A stretch of 64,000 nt of DNA from Achatina immaculata (taxonomy: Eukaryota; Mollusca; Gastropoda; Stylommatophora; Achatinidae), in assembly GCA_009760885.1 (NCBI GenBank), contig CM019709.1, positions 31,239,713 to 31,303,712 of the forward strand. The letters run 5' to 3'. Below the pieces are notes generated by a model. It ran no database searches. It was not told the origin of the DNA and worked only from the letters and a program-made list of their open reading frames with translations. Positions 43,435-54,500 of this stretch are shown here, piece by piece. Position numbers and translations under genes: made by a program. How positions within the stretch are numbered: position 1 is the stretch's first letter; every line of letters begins with the position of its first letter.

Positions 43435-43625
43435 GCTGTCACAGAGTGTCTGAAAAGACATCTTTGGAAGTGGTTGCGCAGATACTTCAACAGCATTCTG
43501 CGATCTTGAGCTAGCGTTGTTACACGAGGTTGACCAGGCCTGGGACGGTCATTCGTGGAACCTTGTTGCCTGAAATGGCTGACTAAGCTTCGCTGTAGTG
43601 GAATGGTCACAATGAAAATGTCCGG
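43435..43625 (-). mobile_element. Tc1-like transposase N-terminal fragment
   Basis: Minus-strand translation includes VSHFRQQGSTNDRPRPGQPR then VTTLAQDRRMLLKYLRNHFQ, the linker between the two helix-turn-helix motifs of Tc1 transposases (GRPRVTT motif). It is a different family from the copies at 21.8-25.1 kb. No catalytic domain is present. Confidence 0.85.
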
Positions 43626-44186
43626 CCAACATCTCTGGTCGTCATTCCGAAGCAGATCGTACCAACAGCTTGCCATCGCTCTTGTTGACAACAATCTGCG
43701 CATGACAAAAACATTAGCAGATTTCCTTTCATTGGAAACAGATGATGGTTTTTTTTTCACTTGCTTAAACTTGCCTGAAGAGTGTGCCAAATTTCAAAGT
43801 CATGCCATTTTAAATAAGGCCATAAATTAAGGGAAACGTTGATTTGCACGTGCTAAAGATGATTTAAAGTAAACATCATATCTTCGGGTTGGGGGGGGGG
43901 GTGTCATTACATAAACTGTCACACTTGCACGCATTCCGAACTTGAACATTGCTCATATACTAACACATTTCGCGCTTCACAATAGTTCGGTCATGCGGTG
44001 TGTTTTAAATGGCGGTTAGCACATAATGAGAAGATGAAAATTAAACGAAAGGTCGAGAAAAAAGGGGGGGGGGAATTGAGAACCCAGGTGTGATGCTTAT
44101 ACAACAGTTAAATCTTACCGAAGACGATGTATGAAAGAACTGCTTGGACTGCCACAGACACCTCCTCCTCGCCGAATTTATTAGCA

Positions 44187-44222
44187 GTAAAAAAAAAATA
44201 ATAATAATAATAATAACAATAA
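44187..44222. repeat. (A)n-(TAA)n microsatellite
   Basis: taaaaaaaaaataataataa then taataataacaataatgg. It may be the tail of an unrecognised LINE, since the preceding 90 bp (ctgcttggactgccacagac) are not unique-looking, but no frame supports it. Confidence 0.7.
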
Positions 44223-44449
44223 TGGACATGACAAAGCATAGTAATTATCACTACTGAGGCTACGAGACATTTAGTAGCTGTCCCTGTGTGTACAGGAATT
44301 ATTGTGATGAATTTCACGCACAGTTTTTAAAAAAAAATCACATTTATAAACGTTATTGGAATGATAATGATAATGACCAATACTCCCCCTAAGCTGAACA
44401 CGAGAGAAGCCACTCATAAAGTGTTTATCTCAATCAATTCTTCTGTTTT

Positions 44450-44692
44450 TAGTCTGAGTGGCGAAGTAGTTAGTGCACGGGTTTCTCATGGCGAAGGTCG
44501 GGTGTTCGAATTCGGCCCGTCACCCAGCTGTAGAAATGGGTACCCGACTTCTTTTGGAGTTGGGGAAGGAAAGGCGACCATGCGTGATACTGACCATAAT
44601 CACCCTCTAGTGTGCTGACAGTCAAGGAAAATATGGGCACTAACACCATATCCCTATGTGCCTCTAAGGCACGACAGGATTACCTTTATCTT
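44450..44692 (+). mobile_element. tRNA-derived SINE (full head)
   Basis: ctgagtggcgaagtagttag then tgttcgaattc (box B near 44503) and the same body and tail as 38432-38692 (gggcactaacaccatatccc, gcctctaaggcacgacagga). About 20 bases of the mid-head are missing relative to that copy. Confidence 0.9.
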
Positions 44693-44699
44693 TTTTTTA

Positions 44700-44890
44700 A
44701 AATACTAGAGATGGAAAGGTGGAAGGAAAAAGAACGAGAGGTAGATAGAAATGCAGATGGGAAGGACGAGGAAGGACAGGACACAGCGTGGCTTTGTGCA
44801 ACATCAAGGCTAGGGAGAGAAGAAACTGGAGATTCATTAGCGCCAGGCTTCGTTGTGGAGGTGGCACATGATGGTGATAAATAAATAATG
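44700..44890 (+). mobile_element. LINE RT 3' end (family I), GAT-type tail
   Basis: gacaggacacagcgtggctt, then ggagattcattagcgccagg and gaggtggcacatgatggtga are matched by 48200-48312 (gacaggacgcgttttggccg, ggagattcattgcagccaac, gagaaggcacgaaatgatga). Together they read as a degraded R-T-W...NWRFIAA...ARHDDD end, usual for I/Nimb elements. Confidence 0.6.
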
Positions 44891-45059
44891 GCTGTCGTTT
44901 TCTTACTCAAAATTCACTGAAAACGACTTAACACATGATGTTATAGTAGTAAGAAACCAGATTAGCTGAAGAATTACAACTAGGAATGAAAATTACGAAA
45001 ATGCATAATCGGCAACAGCTCACGGCACCTGATGATGCTTAAGGTATGCATAAAACCGC

Positions 45060-45608
45060 CTTATTTGATTGGCTGGTTTGGGGGAAATCCTCGCATTTCA
45101 TTGGTGGAGGGTAGGAGGCGAATGTGTTAATGCAGGGCCGGTCCGTATAGCGCGCACACACACAACACATTCAGAAGCAGACGTAGGTCGATGTGTCAGC
45201 AGACGTCAGGGTCCTGCTGAAAAGTGTGTTACGTGGAATGTTTTCCAGTTGTTTGCTGAAGGAAAAACGTTATTTATATCATGATTCTATGATGTGAAAT
45301 CTATGAGGTAAATGTACATATTATAATACTGAGTTATTTAAACTTTCCCAAGTACCTTAAGCTGTCGATTCAAACATCGCTACCGCGTCGTGTCGGGAAG
45401 GTTAAAAAGTCTGAAATGTTGTCTTTCGTGGATACTGGTTACTGTCAGAACATGTAAAATCATCGAGGAGAACATTTCTGTCCCTTTAAACAACAATGTG
45501 GTTATAATTCTGTGATATGTGAAGAATTCCAGTGTTATGGAGACCTGTGAAAAGTTGTGATAAGATTAGTTTTGTGACACATTTCGCAATCGCAGTTTTG
45601 GCAGACGC
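45060..45608 (+). promoter_or_regulatory. Tentative promoter plus short first exon (MSQ|gtaagt)
   Basis: Two inverted CCAAT boxes (tgattggctgg at about 45068 and tcattggtgga at about 45097) stand 30 bp apart in a locally CpG-richer stretch with cgcgcacacacac. Downstream, ATGAGTCAG ends in a perfect donor CAG|gtaagt (donor GT near 45622). This could be the start of a plus-strand gene with a long first intron. No downstream exon is identified and no TATA box is seen, so it is a suggestion only. Confidence 0.22.
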
Positions 45609-45717
45609 TAACTATGAGTCAGGTAAGTTATTCGTCACAGAATTTACCTGTAGTTGTTTTTACCCACCACCTACAAGTTTTGCTAAAAATATAAACAAAA
45701 TGCGTTTTCTGGCATCT

Positions 45718-45962
45718 GTAGGGGCCCAATCAGCGACTCAATAGTTGACATGCCAGCGTCAGGGTTGGCGAACCATAGCTGACCAAGACCCTGTCCCACC
45801 TCTCCGTTGCTATCCCTACTAACAGGAAAGTGATCGCCATAGTACCTACGGTGGTGGAGTCTGCTAAAGAAGTATTGCATACCCCCTGCTTTTTTAGCTA
45901 TACTCAGGGACTGAAAAAAAGGAGTTGCCATGACTCGCTCCCAATCCAGTGCCTCAACATCT
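45718..45962 (+). repeat. Dispersed non-coding repeat N, second copy
   Basis: Parallel to 39560-39830: cagcgactcaatagttgaca, tgccagcgtcagggttggcg, gaccaagaccctgtcccacc and acggtggtggagtctgctaa. It ends at gtgcctcaacatctta. Confidence 0.75.
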
Positions 45963-46254
45963 TATATATATAAAACGTAAACAAATGTTTTGTTAAGAAA
46001 TGCAACATAAACATTATATATTAGCCAATCAGCACATTTGTTAATGTTTTCTTCGTGTATTCTGTGTCTGAATAAAGATCAGTTTGGTGAGACTGTGATA
46101 ACGTTTTCTAGTTAAGTTTTATAACCGTTGTCATTTTCCCCAAGGTGGAGTCTATATTTACTCTTTCTTTTCCATGTGATTTATAGTCTGTGTGAATAAG
46201 ACGCACTTTCCAGACCGTACTTTTGACTGTCATCGTTTATTCGCGGACTGGAAT

Positions 46255-47975
46255 TAAATATCAGAAAGACAGATGTTCACTGTAATCAATAGAGAAGACA
46301 GAAAGCCAGCCGTAAATATAAAAATAAATGGCGAATTTACAGGTGAAAAAGTTCAGATATTTGGGGCACATGATAACAGAGGACGGAAAATGTGGAACGA
46401 AAATTAACAGAAAAATAAGTCTGACAAAAAACACATTCTTCAACAGAATGGGGAAAATTTTTACGTCAGAACAAATATCACTTCTTCTTCTTACACCAAG
46501 ACCGCCTCCCGATCTACTGAATTTACTCCTGTGGTCCTCGATAGGTCCCGTGGTCCCCGAAAGGACCACATGAGATCCAGGAGAGGACCACAAGAGGTTC
46601 AGAGTATCGCAGGGCTTGAGCCTGTATTCTCGGTGGGTCTCAGATGCGGGATTGCGTGACACCGTGGTTTTCGTTGCACCAGTTTAGTCTAGAGTTGGAC
46701 TTTCTCACCGGAAAACCTCGACGTGTTTTAGATATCAGTATATCCCCGCTGGTGAGAGGTGGTTGCCCATCCAGGCTAGAGTTGAACTTTCTCACCGGAA
46801 AACCTCAGCGTGATTAGGATACGCATACATCCCCGCCGGGTGAGAGGTGGTTGCCTATCTAGACTGCACTGGTCCAGTGTCTCCGACTTCAGCATTTTGT
46901 GGTCGTGGTCGCTACCATTCCTAGTTGTGACCAGGACGGAACTTTTGTCCAGGAGAACGAATCCTCGCCACTAGTGAGTTTCACCTCTGGGTTGAGCTGG
47001 TTTATGCGTATTTTCCCAGTATGGGGTGTTTAGGACGTGACCAACCTCTAGAGCGGAGGTACCGTGACATGAGTAGCCATCAAGTTTCACCCCTGGTTTA
47101 AGCCGGTTTAGGCATATTTCACTAGTATGGGTGTATATCGGACGTGGCCGGCCTCTAGAGCAGAGATGCCGTGGTATGAGTAACCCTTGCCGCGAGACTA
47201 CTGAACATACCGATTATGCTTCACTTTATCCTTTCCATCACCTTTTCACATCGGTGCCGCACGGCAACCATAATTGCTTTTTCACATTTTCTTCATTGGC
47301 CGGGAGGAGTTTCACTTCACGCGCGGCATCCGAAGTCCCCTGGGTTAAGCCGGTTCAGGCAATTCGCCCTTTATGAGTGCATATAGGACGTAGGCGACCT
47401 CCAGACCAGAGGTGCCATGATTTGAGCAGTCCTGACCTCGAGATTACTGATTACTTCACTTAATCATTTCTTTCACCTTTTCCACAGTGGCGCCGTGCAG
47501 CAACCCCATTATCACCTTTCTTCACTAGCCGGGAGTAGCCCCCACTCCACACACTGCAGCTGAAGAATCTCGCCAGCAGCAGTAGATGAGCTACCAAACA
47601 TGGTTCTCATCTACCCGAAATCTGGACCTTAAATAAGACAGCAGCAAAGAGAATTGTAGCGCTTTAAACGTGGACGTACAGAAGAATAGGGCGTATCCCA
47701 TGGTCAGAGAATAAGACAATGTTTATAGTTCAGAATTCAGAATGCGGCTTCACTGCAATCAGGACAACCCCATATATGCTTATATGTATGACAAACAACG
47801 AAGTACTAAACCAACTAGAAGTGAAAAGTGGAATATTGAAAATCATAAAAACAAGACAACTAAGAATACTTTGGGGCATGCCAAGAGGCACTATACTGTA
47901 TTGAGGGCAAGATCGAGGGGAAAAGAACAAGAGGACGACAGCGATATAGGAATGTATAAAATAGGAAAAGAGTAG
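46255..47975 (+). mobile_element. LINE family J (RT C-terminus), split by element K
   Basis: The left part, 46255-46482, reads KKFRYLGHMITEDGKCGTKI-like LQVKKFRYLGHMITEDGKC, then INRKISLTKNTFFNRMGKIF. The right part, from about 47605, reads EIWTLNKTAAKRIVAL and, in other frames, YRRIGRIPWSENK, TNNEVLNQLEVKSGILKIIK then TRQLRILWG. The order matches a normal post-RT tail, so the 1.1 kb between them is a later insertion. Frames are broken. Confidence 0.75.
46483..47600 (-). mobile_element. Unclassified retroposed element K, longest copy, with internal repeats
   Basis: The minus-strand 3' end (46483-46790) matches the copy at 28961-29267, with a (AAG)n tail at 46483-46494. The rest holds diverged direct repeats: gttggactttctcaccggaa near 46693 and gttgaactttctcaccggaa near 46782; and a longer unit with gagctggtttatgcgtattt, agccggtttaggcatatttc and agccggttcaggcaattcgc (near 46998, 47103 and 47346), each followed by gacctctagagcggaggta-like text. 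No RT, transposase or tRNA head seen. The 5' end is approximate. Confidence 0.62.
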
Positions 47976-48112
47976 GAGCAGCTTTATTACTTAACGATTA
48001 CAAAGTTGTGACGTTTCGGCGTGAACCTTAATCATACAAAAACATACAGGACGAAGAAATAGAGAGAGGAGATAAAGTATAGATTCACATGAATACTATT
48101 AAAAAAATTTTT
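47976..48112. mobile_element. Possible Penelope-like terminal fragment
   Basis: acaaagttgtgacgtttcgg then cgtgaaccttaatcatacaa resembles a motif (AAACGT next to a GATGAAGG-type repeat) that I associate with Penelope-like element ends. It is short and based on memory of similar repeats. Confidence 0.25.
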
Positions 48113-48118
48113 TTGAAA

Positions 48119-48314
48119 GAGTACTTAGCTGTAAATTGCAAGGTGTGGCTTGTCCGGCGGTGTGTGACAGCGATATAGATGTGTGAACAACATCAAGAGA
48201 TGGACAGGACGCGTTTTGGCCGAGTGCTCTACGAAGACAAGAAACTGAGCAGAGTGGAGATTCATTGCAGCCAACGTTTCCATTGGGAGAAGGCACGAAA
48301 TGATGATGAATAAA
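48119..48314 (+). mobile_element. LINE RT 3' end (family I)
   Basis: Matches 44780-44890 in order. Ends gcacgaaatgatgatgaata. Degraded; no open frame. Confidence 0.6.
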
Positions 48315-48454
48315 AGACGACAGTCGAAAAGTAACAGCCGCGTTCTTTGTTGCTAAATGAAGCTGTTCTTACTCTTAAATAAAATAATAATAATTTAAAA
48401 GAACAATAGCTATTGTTTTCAGGACTCGATCATACATTTTATGTAAAGATAAAA

Positions 48455-48722
48455 TCCCCTTTTTTCATGCTATTAAGGCAAATAAGGAATACGGTGTTGG
48501 GCCCGTATTTCCAAGACATCGACACGTGAAAGTGTGATGTGGCCAGTATCATGCCTGGCCATATTTGCTATCCCAGATTTCTCTGTAACCCATTTTTAGA
48601 GATTAGGTGGGTACCGGGACCTTTTTGGTGTGTACCAGAAAAAAAAAAATCCCCCTGCTGAGACTTGAACCTGGTAGCACCGGATTAGTAAAACCATGCG
48701 CCTACCACTCAGCCACTCTGCT
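48455..48722 (-). mobile_element. tRNA-derived SINE (full length)
   Basis: The minus strand shows box A (GGCTGAGTGGTAGGCGC, 48699-48715) and box B (CCAGGTTCAAGTCTC, near 48660-48674), then the body with an A/T run (48640-48652) and a tail with caacaccgtattcc and atgctattaaggc. Same family as 6110-6641. Confidence 0.88.
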
Positions 48723-48822
48723 TTCGGTCTTTACTGTCGCCTACATCTCTAGGATGTCAGATAACCTATTGATTTGTTCGCCTTAATACAATGAAGGTGA
48801 TCCAAAGTAACCTTTTATATAG

Positions 48823-48994
48823 CAGTGGTTCCCCAACCTGTTGTCCTGGGAGAATTATGGTTCTTGACTGCACTACCGATGTGGTATTAAGCGCAAGTTA
48901 TTGAATAAAGACAGTTAAGACATATAATGGTGGTCAGTAGTTTAGATGTATTTGTAAAAGTGGTCCTTGGATTTAAAAAGATTGGGAACCATTG
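48823..48994. mobile_element. Small hAT-like MITE with terminal inverted repeats
   Basis: Starts cagtggttccccaacctg and ends aagattgggaaccattg, which is its imperfect reverse complement. The 172-bp size and the CAGTGGTTCCCAACC end fit hAT-type non-autonomous elements. I could not find an 8-bp target duplication, so it is old or misjudged. Confidence 0.6.
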
Positions 48995-49574
48995 TTCTCT
49001 GACATGTTATAGCTGGGTTTAAAGTCAGAGGTTGGAATCAGCATAAAATAGTGAACTGACCTTCAGTACCAAGGACTAGAAATTCTTACTGTAGTAAGGG
49101 AGGGGTGAAAATCTCTACTTTAGTATGAAAACAGAGAATGTAAATTAGAGCTTAACGAGTTTAGAATGTATAGATGTGAGAATATCTCGGCGGAATGAAC
49201 GACGCTTACACCTTGTAGTCTGATAGAGCAGGATGTGAGAGTTTAAAGACATTTAACCATTATGCCACGAAGTAGAATGCACACACTAATCTTATCTCAG
49301 CACTTTATCAGCGGGGACCTAACACAGTACTGTCTTCTGAGCTTCCTAATCAGGCGTACTAGTATAAGCCGTACATATAATCCTGTAAGGACCGTTATTT
49401 GACCACTTAGAAGTAGGATGAACTAAAGTGTGTTGTACCTAAACTGTTGGAAGTCGTTCGTTGATTCATTTTTTTCGGAAATGACTCTATAGCAGTCAGG
49501 ACATTCCCGTGGCTTCATGTCAGTCAGGACATTCCCGTATCTGTTCGGCTGCCCGTTCTGAATCTTTTCTTAGA

Positions 49575-49780
49575 ATTTTATTCGAGCAGCGGCGATTTCC
49601 AGCAGCAAAGGGTGTTTTCAACACAGGGACGCTCGGTACCAGTACCTAGAGACCGGGGGAATTTATTGTTGGAGAATACACACACAAAAAAAAAATCCAT
49701 GCCACCTGTGTTGAGATTAGAACCCGCAGCCTCCAACACCTGAGGCGAAAGTCTAGTCCCAAGAGCACGCAGCCCTCTTT
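49575..49780 (-). mobile_element. Diverged tRNA-derived SINE-like repeat
   Basis: The minus strand carries GCGGGTTCTAATCTC, close to a box B, with a SINE-like A/T run (49689-49695) and a head GAGGGCTGCGTGCTCTTGGG. Box A is poor. Confidence 0.4.
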
Positions 49781-49849
49781 CTCTCTCTCCCTTCCCCCCC
49801 CCCCCCCCCCCCCGCCCTCAGCAGTCGGGAAGGAAAGTGGAGATGACTG

Positions 49850-50050
49850 TGCTACAGGGAATGTACATTTATCAAGGTCAGCGAAACAGAACTGAGCCTA
49901 GCTAACAGGACAGAGCTCGCCGTGGTCCACGTGGTTGCAGGTGTCTGCTGAAAAGCTAGCTTTTTTTTGGAGAGGGGAGGGAAGAGACCTTCAAGCAAGT
50001 CACAGTAACCCACTCTCAATCCGATGTGATGCTGATGTTTCAAAATCTCG
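49850..50050 (+). repeat. Repeat N, diverged copy
   Basis: tgagcctagctaacaggaca, then gtggttgcaggtgtctgctg and ccgatgtgatgctgatgttt follow the order seen at 39665-39820. Confidence 0.5.
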
Positions 50051-50092
50051 GTTAAGAACATCCTTCTGGCAGTTTCAGAAAGATAATATCAG

Positions 50093-50552
50093 CAACTTCA
50101 ACGTGTGGACCTGGTTTCAAAGTAAGACTTCAGCGTCAACATGTGGACCTGGTTTCAAAGTAAGACTTCAACGTCAACATGTGGACCTGGTTTCAAAGTA
50201 AGACTTCAGCGTCAACATGTGGACCTGGTTTCAAAGTAAGACTTCAACGTCAACATGTGGACCTGGTTTCAAAGTAAGACTTCAGCGTCAACATGTGGAC
50301 CTGGTTTCACAGTCTGACTTCAACATTGTCGACCTGGTTTCACAGTCTGACTTCAACATTGTCGACCTGGTTTCACAGTCCGACTTCAACATTGTCGACC
50401 TGGTTTCACAGTCTGACTTCAACATTGTAGACTTTGGTTCAGAGTCTGACTTCAACATTGTCGACCTGGTTTCACAGTCTGACTTCAACATTGTCGACCT
50501 GGTTTCACAGTCTAACTTCAACATTGTCTACCTGGTTTCACGGTCAGACTTG
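50093..50552. repeat. Minisatellite switching from a 38-bp to a 33-bp unit
   Basis: The first five copies use acttcarcgtcaacatgtgg then acctggtttcaaagtaag (38 bp), alternating cagcgt and caacgt. The next seven use acttcaacattgtcgacctg then gtttcacagtctg (33 bp). The change removes about five bases in the middle. Plus-strand VDLVSQSDFNI repeats result from the 33-bp period. Confidence 0.95.
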
Positions 50553-50559
50553 TAGAAAT

Positions 50560-53500
50560 GACACAGACTTATTAGCACAAGTTTATGGTGTCTGTTAAGA
50601 TGAGTGAAAGATTTCAGATTCTTACTATTTTGAATATTCCCCCCCCCCCCCAGCTTTGTTTTTTTTTTCCGCTGAACATGATAAAAGTCGACCAGATATG
50701 AAAAAAGTCAGTCTCATGTGAAAGATATTAAAAACCTGCTCACAGAGTGATGATGAAGTCCAAGGTTTCTTCTTCTTCTATTACGTTCGGTTTCGTACGC
50801 ACAGCTTTCTAACCAGGAAGCTGGGACACCTTCATGATTCCTGCTGTTAGCAGGTCTTCCTAGGAACCCCAGAGTGTCTCCTCTCTAGAGGCCGTACCTG
50901 GGTTCTGGGGTCTTTGTATGTAGTGCAGGATTGTGGTATGTGTTCGGGATTGAGTTCTTGGCATCAGATGTCCTAGTGAAAGATCATGTAAAACGTATAA
51001 AGAGCAGCTGGTTTGAGACTGTAGCGACCTTCTTGCATCCCAGGGCATACAGAATTCTTTTCATAGAAAGCCATCATTGTGGGAGCCACCAAAGTTCCAA
51101 ACCGCGTTGGTAAGCGCTGGAAGCAGGACACACCTGAGTGTTTGAAGTATCATGGCATGATACGTGGCCGACTTAAGTTCGCCGTACCTTATAACTGTGC
51201 TCTCATTCTAACACAGTTATCTGCACTGGGGGGGGGGGAGGAAGGTGGGGGAAGTCTTTTAGATCTACTAATTTCTCTCATCTTTATCTTCTACCGATAA
51301 AATAACCGTTAGATCTACTAGTTTTCCACTAGGGTTGAGATGAAAGCTAGTTATCTAGCAGCTTCCCGCTAGGGTTGAGAACCTCGTGTGTGTTAAAATT
51401 AGTACACACGTTTAAAAAAAAAAACTCCCGTTACAACCGGTTCTGTATCTCAAGACTGGTACGGCGAATCTAAATACACGAGCAGTCCCCTTTACCACTT
51501 CAACACTTTTCAGTATAAAGATAGAAATATAAAGACTGGTCTCTTGCACCTGTGCTGATTTTTTTTCCCCCATTCCCCATGCGGTCTCAGATTTTGTTAG
51601 CATCGACTTGTATATGCCTCTTACGATAAAAGAAAAAACCCCCAGGGGTTCCCTCGTGTCTCTTAAATGCCATGCCTTCTTTTTTTTTTTGTTCTCCCTC
51701 TTCTTGTTGCAGTTTTGTTTATTTTTATGCACGGGGCACATCCCTTACAGATTTCTCCGCCAGGGACGTCTAGAGCGGAGGGATATAGTAGAGTGGAATT
51801 ATTTACACCACGTCTCCCTGCTTGTTCCTGTTCATCGTTCGAGGTTTCCCATGGGCATCGGAGACTGAACTTTTCGGGACTTGTCGAATATGTCAGGACC
51901 GGTAACGGTTGTAAATAAACGTTTTGCACATACACGAGGTTTCTGTCTTCTGTACCTAATGATGTCCGAAGAATGGGAAGGGTTTTGTTTTATCAGGGTG
52001 TGCCAACTTTTCAATTGTAAAAACAAAATGGCAGAAACTAAAAAGAAACACAATCTGATTTCAATTGGGGGGGGGGGGGGGGGGAGAAATAACTGGATTA
52101 GGACGATTTAGAACAGTAGTTCCCAAACTTGTACAGGCTTGTGTCCCCGAGGTCATCTCCAATAGCGCTCCCAAAATTCTTTTCGTTCATTTGGTTGTGA
52201 TTTCTCCTCTTCTCTCTCTCTCCCCCGGCGGATCCTTCGACGCCCTCTTGGTATACAGTATGTGTATGTACATTTTTATATGTCACCGTGGGTTTTTTTA
52301 CAGTATGATTCATTATTTAATGAGCTGCGATTCATATTTTATGATTAATTCCACACAGTTACTTCGCTAGTTTGCTTTCTCTTAGTATAGTAAAGTGGTG
52401 GTAAACATGTCTGTTCATCTTGTTATAGTGGTGAACTATACATAATATCTGATCTCACTCTGTAACGACCAGCTAAATGATACAGCCAAATCGACTTACG
52501 GCCATATGCCCTGTCCCAAATGCAGGTGACGAATGAATGTACTTGGTTTCTTGAAAAAGCAAACAAACACAGACAGACAGACCAAAAGAGAAAAAAAAAA
52601 AAGATTCTGCTGAATTGGGCGAAGCTTTGATATACAGACACGTTGATTCCTCCCTTACTGAATCAGGCATGTCTGTATTCTTGGACAAGTCTGAGCGCAG
52701 AATGATATGTTTGGCTTAACTGCAGTTGTATACTAAGCTCCTGGCATGCAAGGTTATCAGGGCGCTATCAGTTGCACCTCCACGGTTACGACAAAAATAT
52801 GGATCAAGGCCAAAGAAGTCTGTCCAGATATTATTTCACCCAGTCGTTTGTTTTCTTAGCCACCTATTCCTGGCAGCATCACGGGTTATTGCAGGTTTCT
52901 GAAGAGGCTAGGTTTCATCTCTGGCACGTTTCTGCTTCACAAGTTGGCCAAGCGCTTGTTATTTTGATGACGTGGTCGTGCATGGAGTTTGTTGTTTGAT
53001 CTTGCAAATCAGATTTGGTTTCATTTTGTTACTGGAACCATCTGTCTTTATCTTCAGATTCGGCATGCTTTAGGTTGCCTTCATCGCCATAATGAATTTG
53101 TGGTGAATAGGAGTACCCACGAAGGAGTACTCTCATAGGAGTAGCGCGCTTCCCCCCCTCCTTTTTTTCCCAAGGGAGTACTCTCGTAGCAGTACTCCCA
53201 ATGAGACTTTGGGAAATTACAGATCGAGATAATTCTTTTAATCGTTGTGTCAGCGTTGGATGTTGAGTATGGACCACCAGCCGGGCACTTCACCGCACTC
53301 TAGCTCAGTGCACACCCACAGCAAGGTTTAGAATGCGTGCTGTTTTTAAATCCCTCAACCTTGATCATGTAAAACGTATAAAAAACGCTTGACTGAGGTG
53401 CACCTTTGTATTATGCTGCGCTTTCTGTTGTGCAGATCTATATTCGGTGAAACAGAGTATCAAAACTATTATACACACAAGCAAAGTTTTCAGTATATTT

Positions 53501-54080
53501 TAGGCCTTATGTGTAATCCGTACCTGTTTTTTTTTAGCTGTGCGCAACCATGCGAAACATTTTTTTTATGACACATATAACAGAGAGACTGGGCATAAAT
53601 TTAAAACGCATTCTTCCAAAACATTGATCACGTTGGGTGAATGTATATTTATGCTGAAACGGCCGGCGGACTCACTTGAATGAGGAAGAATTTCAGCAGG
53701 TGAAAGTATGTGAACAAGTGTGTCTGCAGTGATTGGGGCGTCTCATGCGTGCAGTGCTTTTACTCCTCGGGATTTTCTTTAAAACCTACATTTTTTTTCT
53801 TTTTGTTTTAATTAACTTTGTAAATTACGAGCTGTTTAAATTGCTGGATTAGTTAAAGGTCTGAATTCTACAAAAAAGTATGCCTCCAGTAAATGTTTTG
53901 TTCTGTTAAGTCTAAGGCCCCAATGCTTGCTTTCTGGTCAAGCCTCTCTGCGTTGTTTATTTTCCATAGCCCTTGGCGGCTCTTACTTCTAAACATGTTT
54001 TGGAGTAAGTAGCTTCGTTCTACCGCAGAGCCTTAGAGTGGAACACACTTCCTCCACCATCAGGAAGTCCGTCGGAAGAG
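50560..54080. other. 3.5 kb with no supported gene
   Basis: It contains homopolymer runs (C at 50641-50652, G at 51231-51238, G at 52067-52084), a short duplicated phrase (ccactagggttgagatgaaa / cccgctagggttgagaacct near 51327 and 51366) and an inverted gagtactctc cluster at 53110-53205. A gaacagtagttcccaaactt stretch at 52110 resembles a hAT end. None of the reading frames here look like protein. Confidence 0.45.
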
Positions 54081-54092
54081 AATGCGGAATAC

Positions 54093-54500
54093 GCCCCAGG
54101 TCGAGGAGGAGATCATCAAAAGAATCGTCACCGTTATCGTCACCTTTCATCCTTTGAGAGCATAGGCCACGGATAAAGGCTCTCCAGTCATCCCTGTTCT
54201 TGGAATTATTCTCTGCTTCCTTTCATGTGTATGTCTCTGAGCACTGTCATAGTTTCTCTTTTCCAAGTAAGTCTAGGCCCTTCTCGTTTTCTATTTCCTT
54301 GAGGATTTCATGTCAGTAGCTGTCTTGCTATGCTGGTGTCGGGTTTCCACAGAGTGTGGCCAATCCACCATCACTTCCTTGACATGATCTGTAGGTTCAT
54401 AGGGTCTTGTCCTGCCCTTTCCAAGCTCGTTCCTGATCTTGTCATGCCATTTAATGTTTAAAATCCCCCTCAAGCAGTAGTTCATGAATGTTTGTACGAA
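54093..54500 (-). mobile_element. LINE family E, longer 3' part
   Basis: The minus strand ends KEAENNSKNRDDWRAFIRGL then CSQRMKGDDN, as in 14090-14236. Upstream are MNYCLRGILNIKWHDKIRNE (54485-54426), GRTRPYEPTDHVKEVMVDW and a HSVETRHQHSKTATDMKSSR stretch, a frame of the post-RT tail. Frames shift between them. Confidence 0.72.

Noticed and set aside
46470..47615. Target duplication for the long element K copy
   Set aside because: I looked for caaatatca-like repeats at the right boundary and found none; the 5' boundary is therefore approximate.
50217..50555. Plus-strand VDLVSQSDFNI repeat protein
   Set aside because: Product of a 33-bp minisatellite; the frame is set by the repeat period and both strands are open.
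52065..52370. Plus-strand 101-residue ORF beginning MGGGGGG
   Set aside because: The start comes from a G homopolymer, and the rest overlaps a hAT-like end; no domain.
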